A stretch of 64,000 nucleotides of DNA from Corynebacterium kroppenstedtii (GTDB lineage: Bacteria; Actinomycetota; Actinomycetes; Mycobacteriales; Mycobacteriaceae). Under the pieces are notes generated by a model. It saw only the letters and a program-made list of their open reading frames with translations. It did no database searches and was not told the DNA's origin. Positions 10,224-19,059 of this stretch are shown here, in pieces. Within the stretch, counting starts at the first letter, position 1. Each line of letters starts with the position of its first letter. The position numbers were made by a program, and so were the translations under genes. Where the stretch lies: positions 62,001-126,000 of the forward strand of contig NZ_QFRA01000006.1 in the NCBI RefSeq assembly GCF_003243515.1. Direction: 5' to 3'.

Positions 10224-11056
10224 TTATAAGGCTATTACCTTTAAGAACCGTTCTGCTTCTTCTGACATCGCGTCTCGTCCAGCCGCGATGTATTTTCGAG
10301 AATCGGTCACATCAGGGTAGCGATCAAGATAGGCTCGCACAGCCCGGGTGAAAAATCCGTTAAGGTGGGTTGACACATTTATTTTCGTCATTCCCGCCTT
10401 AATGGCGCTGCGTATTTCCTCATCGGGCACTCCCGATGAACCATGGAGAACTAGAGGTACAGGTATAGCGGAATCAAGGTGCCGGATTAGATCCAAATCG
10501 AGCTTTGCGGTCCGCTCCCGCATTGCATGTTCACTCCCCACAGCGACGGCTAGGATGTCAACATCAGTGTCGCTCGCGAATAAGCGCCCCTCTTGTGGAT
10601 CGGTCCTTACTCCCGGCGTATGAGCACCCCTCTTTCCACCTATCTCCCCCAGCTCAGCTTCGACATCGACCTGTTTAGTATGCGCATAATCTGCAATACG
10701 TCGGGTTGCCTCGACGTTTTCTTTATATGGTTTCGTTGAGCCGTCGTACATTACCGAGCTGAAGCCAGCATCGATGGCCTCACGAGCCAAGGATTCCGAT
10801 TCACAGTGATCAAGATGACAGCTACTGGCGTATCCGCGCAATTCGCTATATCAAGCATAGCGTGACCGATCGGGTCGAAGCTCCCGTGGTATCGCACACA
10901 ATTATGACTAAGCTGCAAAATCAACGGAAGCTGAGCTCTTTCTGAAGCAGCTACTAGCGCCTCGGCAGTTTCAATATGTATAACGTTAAAAGCTGCAACA
11001 CCTACATTATTTCTCTTAGCTTCACCGACGAGTTGCATTGTCCGAACCTGCGACAT
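10224..11056 (-). pseudogene. Class II fructose/tagatose-bisphosphate aldolase, frameshifted
   Basis: This is a zinc-dependent ketose-bisphosphate aldolase of the GatY/KbaY/FbaA group, about 280 residues when repaired. The ATG at 11056 (MSQVRTMQLVGEAKRNNVG) follows GAAGG; a TTG at 11068 is the alternative. The first frame runs to CADTPVAV, then loses one base near 10812-10819, just before the metal-binding HLDHCE motif. The second frame continues with GFSSVMYDGSTKPYKENVE, EAELGEIGGKRG, VGSEHAM, LVLHGSSGVPDEEI and KINVSTHLN. It would cleave the phosphorylated sugar made by the cluster's kinase and isomerase. TTGATCAAAA at 11089-11098 may be an operator half-site. The single indel could be real or a sequence error. 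Confidence 0.85.
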
Positions 11057-11252
11057 TTTTACCTTCAATCCTTCTACGCCATCATTGGTTGATCAAAAAA
11101 CTATCCACGTTTAGGAAAATATATACGAAATAAACGCATTTGCTTCCCAGTGTAAATGGCTCTCGTTATTAACAACTAGGAAGCAACTGTTAGCACTCCG
11201 AACCCGCTCGACTCTATTCATCCAATATTACTGACCTGGTGAGATGCCGGGG

Positions 11253-12122
11253 CTAGTCAGCGTTGAGTCGTCGTTCACGGGATGTCGCTAAAGCAACTTG
11301 GTGGAGCTTGACAAGATGCACTATCGGATCAATGGATGCATCCTCCACAAAGGTTGCTCCAGTCCGTTGGACTTGCTCGGTAAGCCCGTCCGGAGCTTGA
11401 TCGAAGATCCACGTAACACGCCCTTCTTCAGCTATTGCAATTGGACCATGACGGTACTCCATGGAGTTATAAGATTCAGTCCACACTTGACTGGATTCCC
11501 GCATTTTCAATGCTGCTTCAGTGGCTAAGCCAGTTACCCAATTTCTACCTAGGAACGAATACTGTTCAGCATTCACCAAGATTGAATCAGGTTCTTGCGA
11601 AAGAACGTCTCGGGCCTGCTCCACCGCTTTTCTCAGCACGGTTTCATCCTGAATCGAGGAACGGAGAAACATTAAGGCTGTGGTCGCAAAGCGCGTTTGA
11701 ACCACCGACTTCTCGTCAGCAAAATGCAGATCTACTGTTCTGTCTGCCAACGTGGGCGCGGGTGATTCCATATCGCCAATTAAGGCAACAGTCAAAGTTG
11801 ATGGTCGGTCTTTCTTCACCTTTTTTAGAAGATCAAGAATCTCCGTGGTAGTACCAGAGCGACTGATAACTACATAGGCATCGTAGTCGCGGCTGGTTTT
11901 CACCTCTGTCCCTGTATAGGCATCGGTTTCCCCATATCCAGACATTTCACGCAGCGCCGCATACGACTGAGCGATGAAATAGGACGTTCCGCATCCAACG
12001 ACGGCTACACGCTTACCTCTGCTGGGTAGAAGCTTACGTTGCTCAACCATATCTAGGGCCTGCGACCAGGTATACGGCTGGCTTTTGAGCTCTTCTTCCA
12101 TAAACTGACCTGGTTTGCTCAT
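11253..12122 (-). CDS. SIS-domain sugar-phosphate isomerase/deaminase (AgaS/FrlB/GlmS-like)
   Basis: This is a 289-residue protein with two SIS domains. The opening FMEEELKSQPYTW is the helix found at the start of GlmS isomerase domains. SIS1 (about 37-165) has VAVVGCGTSYFIAQSYAA and the phosphate loop VVISRSGTTTEIL. SIS2 (about 190-280) has LGRNWVTGLATEAALKMRES and the acidic/His segment ESYNSMEYRHGP. Relatives isomerise or deaminate 6-phosphosugars (AgaS) or split phosphorylated Amadori products (FrlB). With an aldolase, porter and ROK kinase next to it, an amino-sugar or fructosamine substrate is plausible but unproven. The gene is intact although both flanking catabolic genes are broken. 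Confidence 0.85.
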   Translation of the reverse strand: MSKPGQFMEEELKSQPYTWSQALDMVEQRKLLPSRGKRVAVVGCGTSYFIAQSYAALREMSGYGETDAYTGTEVKTSRDYDAYVVISRSGTTTEILDLLKKVKKDRPSTLTVALIGDMESPAPTLADRTVDLHFADEKSVVQTRFATTALMFLRSSIQDETVLRKAVEQARDVLSQEPDSILVNAEQYSFLGRNWVTGLATEAALKMRESSQVWTESYNSMEYRHGPIAIAEEGRVTWIFDQAPDGLTEQVQRTGATFVEDASIDPIVHLVKLHQVALATSRERRLNAD

Positions 12123-12257
12123 CGCTTACACTCTCCTTTTCACATGCGATCGGCTTTCAGAACGCACGATGCTTGTTTCGGTTAAATGACTTCTGCTTGG
12201 TATAACAGTTACGACCAATGACTAGATGCGACCGACTAAAGCCCATCCCAATACTCA

Positions 12258-13675
12258 CTAAGTACTAGGCGCAACTGGTGATGCAGTCTGGGACTCCCAG
12301 CGTGCACCGTTTTCCCAATACTTCTGAATATCTTCGAGTCGACGTTCCTTCGTTTCTGGTGCCCACCGGAAAACCACGGCAAACGCTATGAGGGCGAGGA
12401 CACCGAAGACCGCGAAAACGCCTGTTCCGCCGATAGATTCCAACAATGGCGGAAACAGCTGAGCTACAATTGCGTTGGCCACCAAGTCTGCTGTGAGCAG
12501 GACCGAAGAACCCGTGGCGCGGTAACGCATCGGGAAAAGCTCACCCGCGAAAACCCATACTATAGCTCCGAAGCCCCCGGTGTATCCCATCGTAAACAGC
12601 ACAATTCCGATAAAGCCCAGTATTTCAAGACCATTGATTTCTCCACCTCCCAACGAGTAAACGACTATGAGCAGTGCGTTGGCTGCAATCATTACCCCTA
12701 TACCGCTCAACAGCACTTTACGTCGCCCGTATGAATCGATAACCATCATTGAAATAATGACAGCGATCAGCGAAAAGACCTGAACAACGGCCGGGAGTAG
12801 TAACTGCTGCGCGTTGCCCTCGAAACCCATCTGCTCGAAAATCTTTGGTGCATAATAGATGGTCGCATTGATTCCGGTGATTTGAATGAAAAATCCGAGA
12901 GCTATAACAAATATAGTGGCGCAGGCGAGATATCCGCTAAACATATCCTTCAAATACTCAATCGAGTTATTATCCTTCGATTCTTCGAGAGACGTCCGTA
13001 AAGCAGTAAGTTCGGACTCGTATTCTTCCGAGCGAGTTATCTGCGTGAGTACCCGCTTGGCTTGACGTTCCTTACCTGTCATCATCAACCATTGTGGAGT
13101 CTCCGGAACCCGTAATAAAGCAAGAAAAACAATTGCCGCAGGAATAGCCGCTACGCCAAGCATCCACCGCCAACTCTCCATGTATGACAGGCGCCAACCA
13201 ATTACATATCCAAATACAATTCCGATAACAGTAGCTACCTGATACGACGCTAGGAGACCTCCACGGATTGCATTCGGCGAGGACTCCGCAATAAACACGG
13301 GTACTACGGTTATAGAAAGTCCGATTGTAAATCCCAACAACGTACGCAAAACAATTAACGACGTGGGATCTGGTGCAAAACCGCTCATTACGGCAAAGAC
13401 CACGTACCCACCAGCAACAAAGAGCATTGTTTTTTGCGCCCAATAGCGTTGGCCATTGGACCACCAGACAATGCACCGACGATTTGGCCAATGACAACTG
13501 ATGTTGCCATTAAAGCCTGAGCGTTAGTCCCAAGACCAAAATCTTTTTCCAAATACAACAATGCCGCAGCAATGTTGGAAATATCATAACCATAGGTAAT
13601 ACCCAGTGTCGCGGCTGTGATAGCCACCGTACGCCCGACTGGCGGTGCGGCTTTAAGCTCATTCACGAACGTCAT
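12258..13675 (-). pseudogene. MFS sugar porter, frameshift at an A6 run
   Basis: This is a sugar-porter-family transporter of about 470 residues. The ATG at 13675 (MTFVNELKAAPPVGR) follows GTGAGG. The first frame covers TM1-TM2 and reaches GPMANAIGRKKQ. One more A in the A6 run (T6 at 13430-13435 on the plus strand) would give GRKKTMLFVAGGY and the rest of the protein. The second frame has the loop and TM signatures PVFIAESSPNAIRGGL, GYVIGWRLSYMESWRWMLG, RVPETPQWLM, GINATIYYAPKIFEQMG and APETKERRLEDIQ. It presumably imported the sugar handled by the cluster. The break sits exactly in a homopolymer, so slippage, phase variation or a sequencing error are all possible. Confidence 0.87.
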
Positions 13676-13718
13676 CGTGAACCTCACAATCAGTGTAGAA
13701 ATTAAACATATTAAATTT

Positions 13719-14672
13719 TTAAAGTTTATGTTCTGCTATAAAAGCCCGAAGAGCGGCACCTCTTACCTGAGCATTGGTACCTAGTTTCGCTGGCATGATT
13801 TCTTTGGGACACGGGACAACACCTAGGTTCCGCACAATGGCTTCGCGCAATTCATCGCAAAAACGATCGCCCCGCTTGATGAGACCACCGCTAAGTACAA
13901 GCGGAATGGGACCAAGTGCAGCTATCACAGGTGCAAGTCCCTTTGCCAAGGTATTTACAGCAAAATCAGTAACCTTTTTTGCTTCGCGATTCCCGCAGTC
14001 AACGAGCTCATACACCTGCTTCGAACCCCGATTATCAGGAAGGAGACCGGCGCGTAGTGCTTGCTCGCCAATACCGGAGGCGGAGCATACTCGCTCTAAT
14101 GGGACAATCTCATCGTCGTAGGCAGGGACCAGAATTTGTCCAATCTCACCAGCCCATTCACGGATGGTTGCAGACTCCCCGTTCACAACGATCACTGACG
14201 AAATACCCGTTTCAATCGCTAAGAAAAGAAAGTCAGGATATCCACAGCCCCATCGGGATTCCGCCATCGCACCTGAACGAACATCATGCCCGACCACAAC
14301 GGGGCGCCTGACGTGCTGAGCGATGAGATCTTTGATGTGAAGATCTCTCCACCCGAGATCGGCAGAGAAGGTGGCGATCCCTCGCTTTTCATCCACGATT
14401 CCCGGAATATCTAGCCCGACAGTATCGAGCACCTGGTATTCCTTCGGACAACCGTGCATAAGTCGCGCTACCCCCTCTTCCACTGTTCGTGCGAGTGTCT
14501 GAGGCTCCTTTGGGGTCGATAAAGAAGAAACACAATGGGCCGCGCCGCTGTTATCAACAAGCGCAAACTTTATGAGGGTCCCCCCGATGTCAACACCTAT
14601 CGCGACATAGCCGTGATCATTTATCTCAACCCTGTCAACGAACTGTCTACCTGCCCTAGCCCCTGTGAACAT
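13719..14672 (-). CDS. ROK-family sugar kinase
   Basis: This 317-residue protein has the ATP-binding opening VAIGVDIGGTLIKFALVDN near residue 23, followed by DTVGLDIPGIVDEKRGIATF and the catalytic Asp segment VVGHDVRSGAMAESRWG. It also has ATIREWAGEIGQI and a C-terminal GPIPLVLSGGLIKRG. The classical ROK zinc motif with several cysteines is not seen; the matching place reads EWAGEIGQ. Such proteins phosphorylate hexoses or N-acyl hexosamines. The start at 14672 has no clear ribosome binding site, because the preceding bases are operator-like TTGATC sequence; a leaderless or slightly later start is possible. It is the first gene of the cluster on the minus strand. Confidence 0.85.
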   Translation of the reverse strand: MFTGARAGRQFVDRVEINDHGYVAIGVDIGGTLIKFALVDNSGAAHCVSSLSTPKEPQTLARTVEEGVARLMHGCPKEYQVLDTVGLDIPGIVDEKRGIATFSADLGWRDLHIKDLIAQHVRRPVVVGHDVRSGAMAESRWGCGYPDFLFLAIETGISSVIVVNGESATIREWAGEIGQILVPAYDDEIVPLERVCSASGIGEQALRAGLLPDNRGSKQVYELVDCGNREAKKVTDFAVNTLAKGLAPVIAALGPIPLVLSGGLIKRGDRFCDELREAIVRNLGVVPCPKEIMPAKLGTNAQVRGAALRAFIAEHKL

Positions 14673-14686
14673 ATTTTTGATCGTAC

Positions 14687-14742
14687 TTTTTGATCAAATT
14701 TGATTCAATACTTACGAAATTGATCAAATTTGATCAATTTCG
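14687..14742. promoter_or_regulatory. 28-bp perfect palindrome and second copy upstream of the ROK kinase
   Basis: Positions 14715-14742 are a perfect 28-bp palindrome built from CGAAATTGATCAAA and its reverse complement. A second, imperfect copy (TTGATCAAATTTGATTCAA) lies at 14690-14708, and a further TTTTTGATC starts at 14675, next to the kinase ATG. TTGATCAAAA recurs upstream of the aldolase at 11089-11098. Repeated dyad sites between a promoter and the first gene suggest a repressor operator, most simply for the DeoR protein encoded in the cluster. Confidence 0.6.
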
Positions 14743-14854
14743 ACGATGTAAGTCGATTTATGTACAAAGGGGCAGCTCAAGCGGCCATCAAGGGAGCTAT
14801 AGCGACACCGCGATGTGATCAAGACAACTAAAAATACATATTGATTACCCCTGT

Positions 14855-15540
14855 TCAGGGGCCTACGGCAGAGATAGCGAGCCCTACCGTCGTTAAGGTC
14901 ACGCCGTTTAGCCCACGGGCATGGTCTTCCCCTGGTTTATCTTCCACCATCCATCCCAGCTCCTCGAGATACTTGACGAACCCCTTTAAGTAAGCAAATC
15001 CCGTGACCAACACAAACCATGAAAACCCAGAATCAAAGAATTTCACTGTGCTGGAATCTGGGTCGTCCGTGATGTCTTTTACCCAATCAGTAACGTCGGT
15101 AGTCCAATAATCGATATATTCGTGAGCACCCAAGGGCCGGGCCCGACCTTCATGCCTCCCCGGCGCTAAGCTCACGACGTGAGCACCTCGGATCACCGAG
15201 AGTTGAACAGCAAAAACGCCTATGCCCCCTACCAAAACCGATGTTTATCACCCATCACTGCTAGTCACCTGCAATTTTCGGTCAATAGCCTGGTAAGTGG
15301 TCAGGCCAGCAGAAGGAACAACGGCCGCGGACATGAACGACATGTTATTGGGAATGATCGCGGTGGTCCGAGCGTCTACCACGCCAACAACGTCGCTTCC
15401 CAGGACAAATGGGTATGATGTACCAGGTAGCTTATAACTAGCCCGCTGAAAAATCAGAAGAATCCAGCCCACTCATCCGGATTGACACTCCGTTCTCTCG
15501 CAGTCCTAGATTCGGAGTCGAGAGGTTACCAGTGGTCATC
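14855..15540 (-). pseudogene. Medium-chain (zinc-type) dehydrogenase/quinone reductase remnant
   Basis: Scattered pieces in two or three frames match an MDR-family oxidoreductase. SVNPDEWAG (near 15490) resembles the N-terminal VNPxDW motif. It is followed by SYPFVLGSDVVGVVDA and PSAGLTTYQAIDRK, then the Rossmann part GGIGVFAVQLSVIRGAHVVSLA, LGAHEYIDYWTTDVTDWVKD and a C-terminal LNGVTLTTVG. At least two frameshifts and a stop separate them, and the 5' end is not clear. No intact function is expected. Confidence 0.72.
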
Positions 15541-15668
15541 ATCTCACCTTCCGGGCTCCAGAAATAATAGAGTCTTCACTCTTTTCACCCATCTGGTCGA
15601 AATCCTTGCCTTTGCTCACCCCGCGACCGAACACCACAATTTAGCGATAACGAAGAAACGCGAATCAG

Positions 15669-16748
15669 TTAAACATTGAACTTGAATTCAACAACATCGC
15701 CATCTTGCATGACATAATCCTTACCTTCTTGACGGACCTTGCCATGCGCCCGGGCCTCCGCCATGGACCCCAACTCATTCAAATCGTCATACGAAACGAT
15801 CTCTGCCTTAATAAATCCGCGTTCAAAGTCGGAGTGAATAACGCCGGCAGCTTGAGGCGCAGTATCCCCCTGATGAATAGTCCACGCGCGCGCTTCTTTA
15901 GGGCCAGCGGTGAGGTACGTCTGCAATCCCAGCGTGGCAAAACCAGCGCGTGCCAGCTTGTTCAGACCGGGCTCGTCCTGCCCCACGGATGCCAGCAGTT
16001 CCGCGGCTTCGTCGTCGTCAAGCTCAAGTAATTCAGCCTCGGTCTCGGCATCGAGGAACACCGCTTGAGCCGGAGCAACCAACTCCGTCAATTCTTTCTT
16101 CTTTGCTTCATCGGTCAGGACGGCTTCATCTGAATTGAAAACATATAGGAACGGCTTTGCCGTCAACAGGTTCAATTCTTTCAACGCCGATAAATCAAGC
16201 GAATCTTTCGCGGAGAACAACGTGTGGCCATCTTCGAGCACCTTTAAGGCCTCGCCGACGGCATCGCGTTCCGCTGCCTTGTCTTTATCCTTCTTCGCTT
16301 CTTTCTCTAAACGGGGAAGAGATTTTTCCACCGTCTGCATGTCGGCCAAGATGAGCTCAGTCTCAATAACGTCAATATCGCTCGACGGATCGACCTTTCC
16401 GTCAACATGCACCACGTCATCATCCGTGAAAGCACGAACAACCTGGCAAATCGCGTCTGCCTCGCGAATATTCGCCAGGAACTGGTTCCCTAGCCCTTCC
16501 CCTTCAGAGGCGCCTTTCACAATCCCCGCAATGTCGACGAACGAGACCGTCGCCGGGATGATCTCCGCAGAATCGAACATCTCCGCCAAGTGTTTCAGGC
16601 GCGCGTCCGGTAATTCGACCAGGCCGACGTTGGGCTCGATCGTCGCGAAGGGGTAATTAGCCGCCAGCACATTGTTGCGGGTCAGGGCGTTGAAGAGGGT
16701 GGACTTTCCTACATTGGGTAGACCGACAATTCCGAGGGTAAGACTCAT
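15669..16748 (-). CDS. ychF: Ribosome-associated ATPase/GTPase YchF
   Basis: This is a 359-residue Obg-class P-loop protein of normal length. It starts MSLTLGIVGLPNVGKSTLFNAL (P-loop at 8-16), with switch region FVDIAG and the NxxE-type base motif VFNSDE that marks YchF/OLA1 and explains its ATP preference. A central coiled coil covers about residues 130-190. The C-terminal TGS domain holds AWTIHQGDTAPQAAGVIHSDF and ends VVEFKFNV. YchF binds ribosomes and affects stress responses. The ATG at 16748 is the conserved start; the frame is open upstream to 16835 without support. The gene diverges from metP. Confidence 0.95.
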   Translation of the reverse strand: MSLTLGIVGLPNVGKSTLFNALTRNNVLAANYPFATIEPNVGLVELPDARLKHLAEMFDSAEIIPATVSFVDIAGIVKGASEGEGLGNQFLANIREADAICQVVRAFTDDDVVHVDGKVDPSSDIDVIETELILADMQTVEKSLPRLEKEAKKDKDKAAERDAVGEALKVLEDGHTLFSAKDSLDLSALKELNLLTAKPFLYVFNSDEAVLTDEAKKKELTELVAPAQAVFLDAETEAELLELDDDEAAELLASVGQDEPGLNKLARAGFATLGLQTYLTAGPKEARAWTIHQGDTAPQAAGVIHSDFERGFIKAEIVSYDDLNELGSMAEARAHGKVRQEGKDYVMQDGDVVEFKFNV

Positions 16749-17076
16749 GCCACACATCCTACGTGCAGTAAAAATCGCCATCGATGTGGGGACCTCGACT
16801 CGGCGGGGCAGCCCACCAGCGACACGCTGTCGCACGTCACACGCTATTCACGTCGGTAAAATCTCGACGGAACGCCGTCGGGACGTCGGACACAGGGTGA
16901 TAATATTTTCACGGTCGAGCACGCCACCACCCCCGGCGTGATGCCGGCTTGCGTCCCCCACCCGTACGGACCAATCCATTTCTCCCCATCACGGCAACTC
17001 CCGTCGAGCCATGCAGATGCGCTTACTAGCCGCCTGACTCGGTGGGTCGAAGCCTTAGCGGAAAGGCATCTTTTAT
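16749..17076. other. Divergent intergenic region between ychF and metP
   Basis: These 328 bases have no supported gene. GGTGATAATATTTTCAC near 16900 is a weak dyad (GTGA with TCAC, spacing 8) that does not fit the six-base spacing of cAMP-receptor GlxR sites. Promoters for both genes must lie here, but none stands out. Confidence 0.4.
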
Positions 17077-18843
17077 ATGTCTCATTCCCCCTCAGAGAGT
17101 GACGCTTCCACTGCATCGCGCGAAACGTTCTCTTCCCGCTCAGCTTTTCTCTTGGCTGCCATCGGTTCAGCCGTCGGTCTAGGAAATATTTGGCGCTTCC
17201 CCTATGTGGCGTATTCCAATGGCGGCGGCGCGTTCCTCATTCCGTACATCATCGCGTTGCTGACTGCAGGAATCCCGCTTCTATTCCTCGACTACACTCT
17301 GGGGCACCGGTTCCGCGGATCAGCTCCCCTTGTGTTTAAGCGCATCAGCGGTTGGACCGAGCCCATTGGCTGGATCCAGGTCGGCATCGCATTCTTCATT
17401 TCGATTTACTACGCGGCCATCATTGGGTGGGCCGGGTTGTACACCATCAAATCATTCACCCGCGCATGGGGAAGCAAACCCGACGCTTATTTCTCCGACG
17501 AATTCCTTCACTCCGAAGCAACACAAACATTTTCGACGTCGATCGTCTGGCAAATCGCTATCGCCCTAGCTTTAGTGTGGGTAGCGACGATCATCGTGTT
17601 GGCAATGGGTGTCGACGAAGGCATCGGCAAGGTCTCTAAGTTGTTTATGCCCTTGCTCACCGTGCTGTTCCTCATCGTTGTGATCTACGCACTGTTTATG
17701 GACGGCGCTTCAAAGGGATTGGACGCACTCTTTACCCCGAACTGGTCCGCGCTGACGAATACGGAAGTCTGGGTCGCAGCGTACGGGCAGATTTTCTTCT
17801 CACTATCCGTGGGATTCGGCATCATGCTGACCTATTCGTCGTACTTGAAACCGCGAACCAACCTCACCGGAACTGGCCTGGTCACCGGCTTCGCGAACTC
17901 GGGTTTTGAGCTTCTGGCCGGCATTGGTGTCTTCGCTGCATTGGGCTACATGGCGACGCAAGAAGGCGTTCCCGTGGATAAGGTCGTGTCCAACGGTATT
18001 GGCCTTGCATTCGTGGCTTTCCCGACGATCATCAATTCTATGCCTGGTGGCGCCGTCTTCGGTGTCCTTTTCTTCGGTTCACTCGCCATCGCGGGCTTCA
18101 CGTCGCTCTTCTCACTGTTGGAAGTTGTTGTCTCCGCGGTGAAAGACAAGTTGAATCTTGATCGTAAGAGTGCGGCCATCGGCACCGGTGTGGTCATGGG
18201 CATTATTTCGTTGGCCCTCTTTTCCACGACGTCCGGTCTATCCACGCTGGACATCATGGATAAGTACACCAACAACGTCGGCATTGTGTGCGTCTCCTTG
18301 ATCACCATCGTGTGCGTCGATTGGATTTTGCGTCGGCTGGACGAATTCTCTCTGCACCTCAACGCAGTGTCGTCGTTCCAAGTGGGTAACTTCTGGCGAA
18401 TCTGCGTCACCAACGTCACGCCGATCATTCTTGGCTACACGCTGATCCAGGAGCTCCAGAACCTGTTCAAGTCCAACTACGGCGATTACTCCGACCAACA
18501 GATCGATCTCTACGGATGGGGTGTTGTCGGGCTCATCGTGGTTGTTGCCTTCATGATGTCCGTTGTTCCGTGGCGTGGAAACCCGTCTCTATCCGGCCCG
18601 CCCGGTACGGACTTCGGCGTGGAGTTCAACGTTCATCAGCGCATCGTCACGCCTCAAAGCCATGAAGCACGCAAAGCTGGTTTTGCCGCTGAACAGGGCC
18701 GACGGCGACGTCGCGGTCGCATCGAAGCGGTCTCGCTCGATGCGCAGGGTGGCGAGTCAACGAGTCAGCCCGTCAAGAGCAACACCGCGGATGCGACGTC
18801 GACAATGAGCGACGCTTCGAACGGAAAGGATAAAGACCAATGA
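17077..18843 (+). CDS. metP: Sodium-dependent amino-acid transporter (NSS family, MetP-like)
   Basis: This 588-residue membrane protein of the neurotransmitter:sodium symporter family has about a dozen hydrophobic helices. The TM1 signature SAFLLAAIGSAVGLGNIWRF followed by PY (about residues 22-45) carries the unwound sodium and substrate site; GGGAFLIPYIIAL (TM2) follows. The last 70 residues are a cytoplasmic tail with RRRRGR and Ser/Thr-rich sequence. In Corynebacterium glutamicum, MetP together with the tiny MetS imports methionine and alanine. The metS ORF overlapping its stop codon makes this assignment good. Confidence 0.9.
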   Translation: MSHSPSESDASTASRETFSSRSAFLLAAIGSAVGLGNIWRFPYVAYSNGGGAFLIPYIIALLTAGIPLLFLDYTLGHRFRGSAPLVFKRISGWTEPIGWIQVGIAFFISIYYAAIIGWAGLYTIKSFTRAWGSKPDAYFSDEFLHSEATQTFSTSIVWQIAIALALVWVATIIVLAMGVDEGIGKVSKLFMPLLTVLFLIVVIYALFMDGASKGLDALFTPNWSALTNTEVWVAAYGQIFFSLSVGFGIMLTYSSYLKPRTNLTGTGLVTGFANSGFELLAGIGVFAALGYMATQEGVPVDKVVSNGIGLAFVAFPTIINSMPGGAVFGVLFFGSLAIAGFTSLFSLLEVVVSAVKDKLNLDRKSAAIGTGVVMGIISLALFSTTSGLSTLDIMDKYTNNVGIVCVSLITIVCVDWILRRLDEFSLHLNAVSSFQVGNFWRICVTNVTPIILGYTLIQELQNLFKSNYGDYSDQQIDLYGWGVVGLIVVVAFMMSVVPWRGNPSLSGPPGTDFGVEFNVHQRIVTPQSHEARKAGFAAEQGRRRRRGRIEAVSLDAQGGESTSQPVKSNTADATSTMSDASNGKDKDQ

Positions 18844-19004
18844 GTGGAACAGCAGTCATGATGATGGTCCTGTTCATGTTGGTCATCTGGGGTGGGCTCG
18901 CGACGAGCACGTACTCGCTGATGAAAAACCCCGATGAGACCTCCGGGAAGCTCGGCGACAATCCCGAAGCCACCGATGAAAAGCTCTACGATCAGGGTTA
19001 TTAA
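18840..19004 (+). CDS. metS: Methionine/alanine importer small subunit MetS
   Basis: This 54-residue protein begins MSGTAVMMMVLFMLVIWGGL and ends DEKLYDQGY. It has one transmembrane helix (about 5-22) and a short acidic tail with MKNPDE. Its ATG overlaps the metP stop as ATGA, so translation is coupled. MetS is required with MetP for methionine uptake in C. glutamicum. It is short enough to be missed by length cut-offs. Confidence 0.9.
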   Translation: MSGTAVMMMVLFMLVIWGGLATSTYSLMKNPDETSGKLGDNPEATDEKLYDQGY

Positions 19005-19027
19005 AAGCAAAGGTGCTTCAGAGATCA

Positions 19028-19048
19028 CACTATTCTGACCGAATAGTG
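19028..19048. promoter_or_regulatory. Inverted repeat just upstream of the first AI-2E-type gene
   Basis: CACTATTC (19028-19035) and GAATAGTG (19041-19048) are perfect 8-bp arms around TGACC, ending 12 bases before the GTG start at 19060. It could be an operator or a weak hairpin ending metPS; no T-run follows, so an operator is favoured. Confidence 0.4.
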
Positions 19049-19059
19049 CACAATAGTCC

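Noticed and set aside
958..15540. All frameshifts as sequencing errors
   Set aside because: Several are next to short homopolymers and errors are possible for single cases, but nonsense codons, multiple hits per gene and clustering in dispensable genes make true decay more likely overall.
16898..16920. GlxR (cAMP receptor) site before metP
   Set aside because: GTGA and TCAC are eight bases apart where the GlxR consensus needs six.
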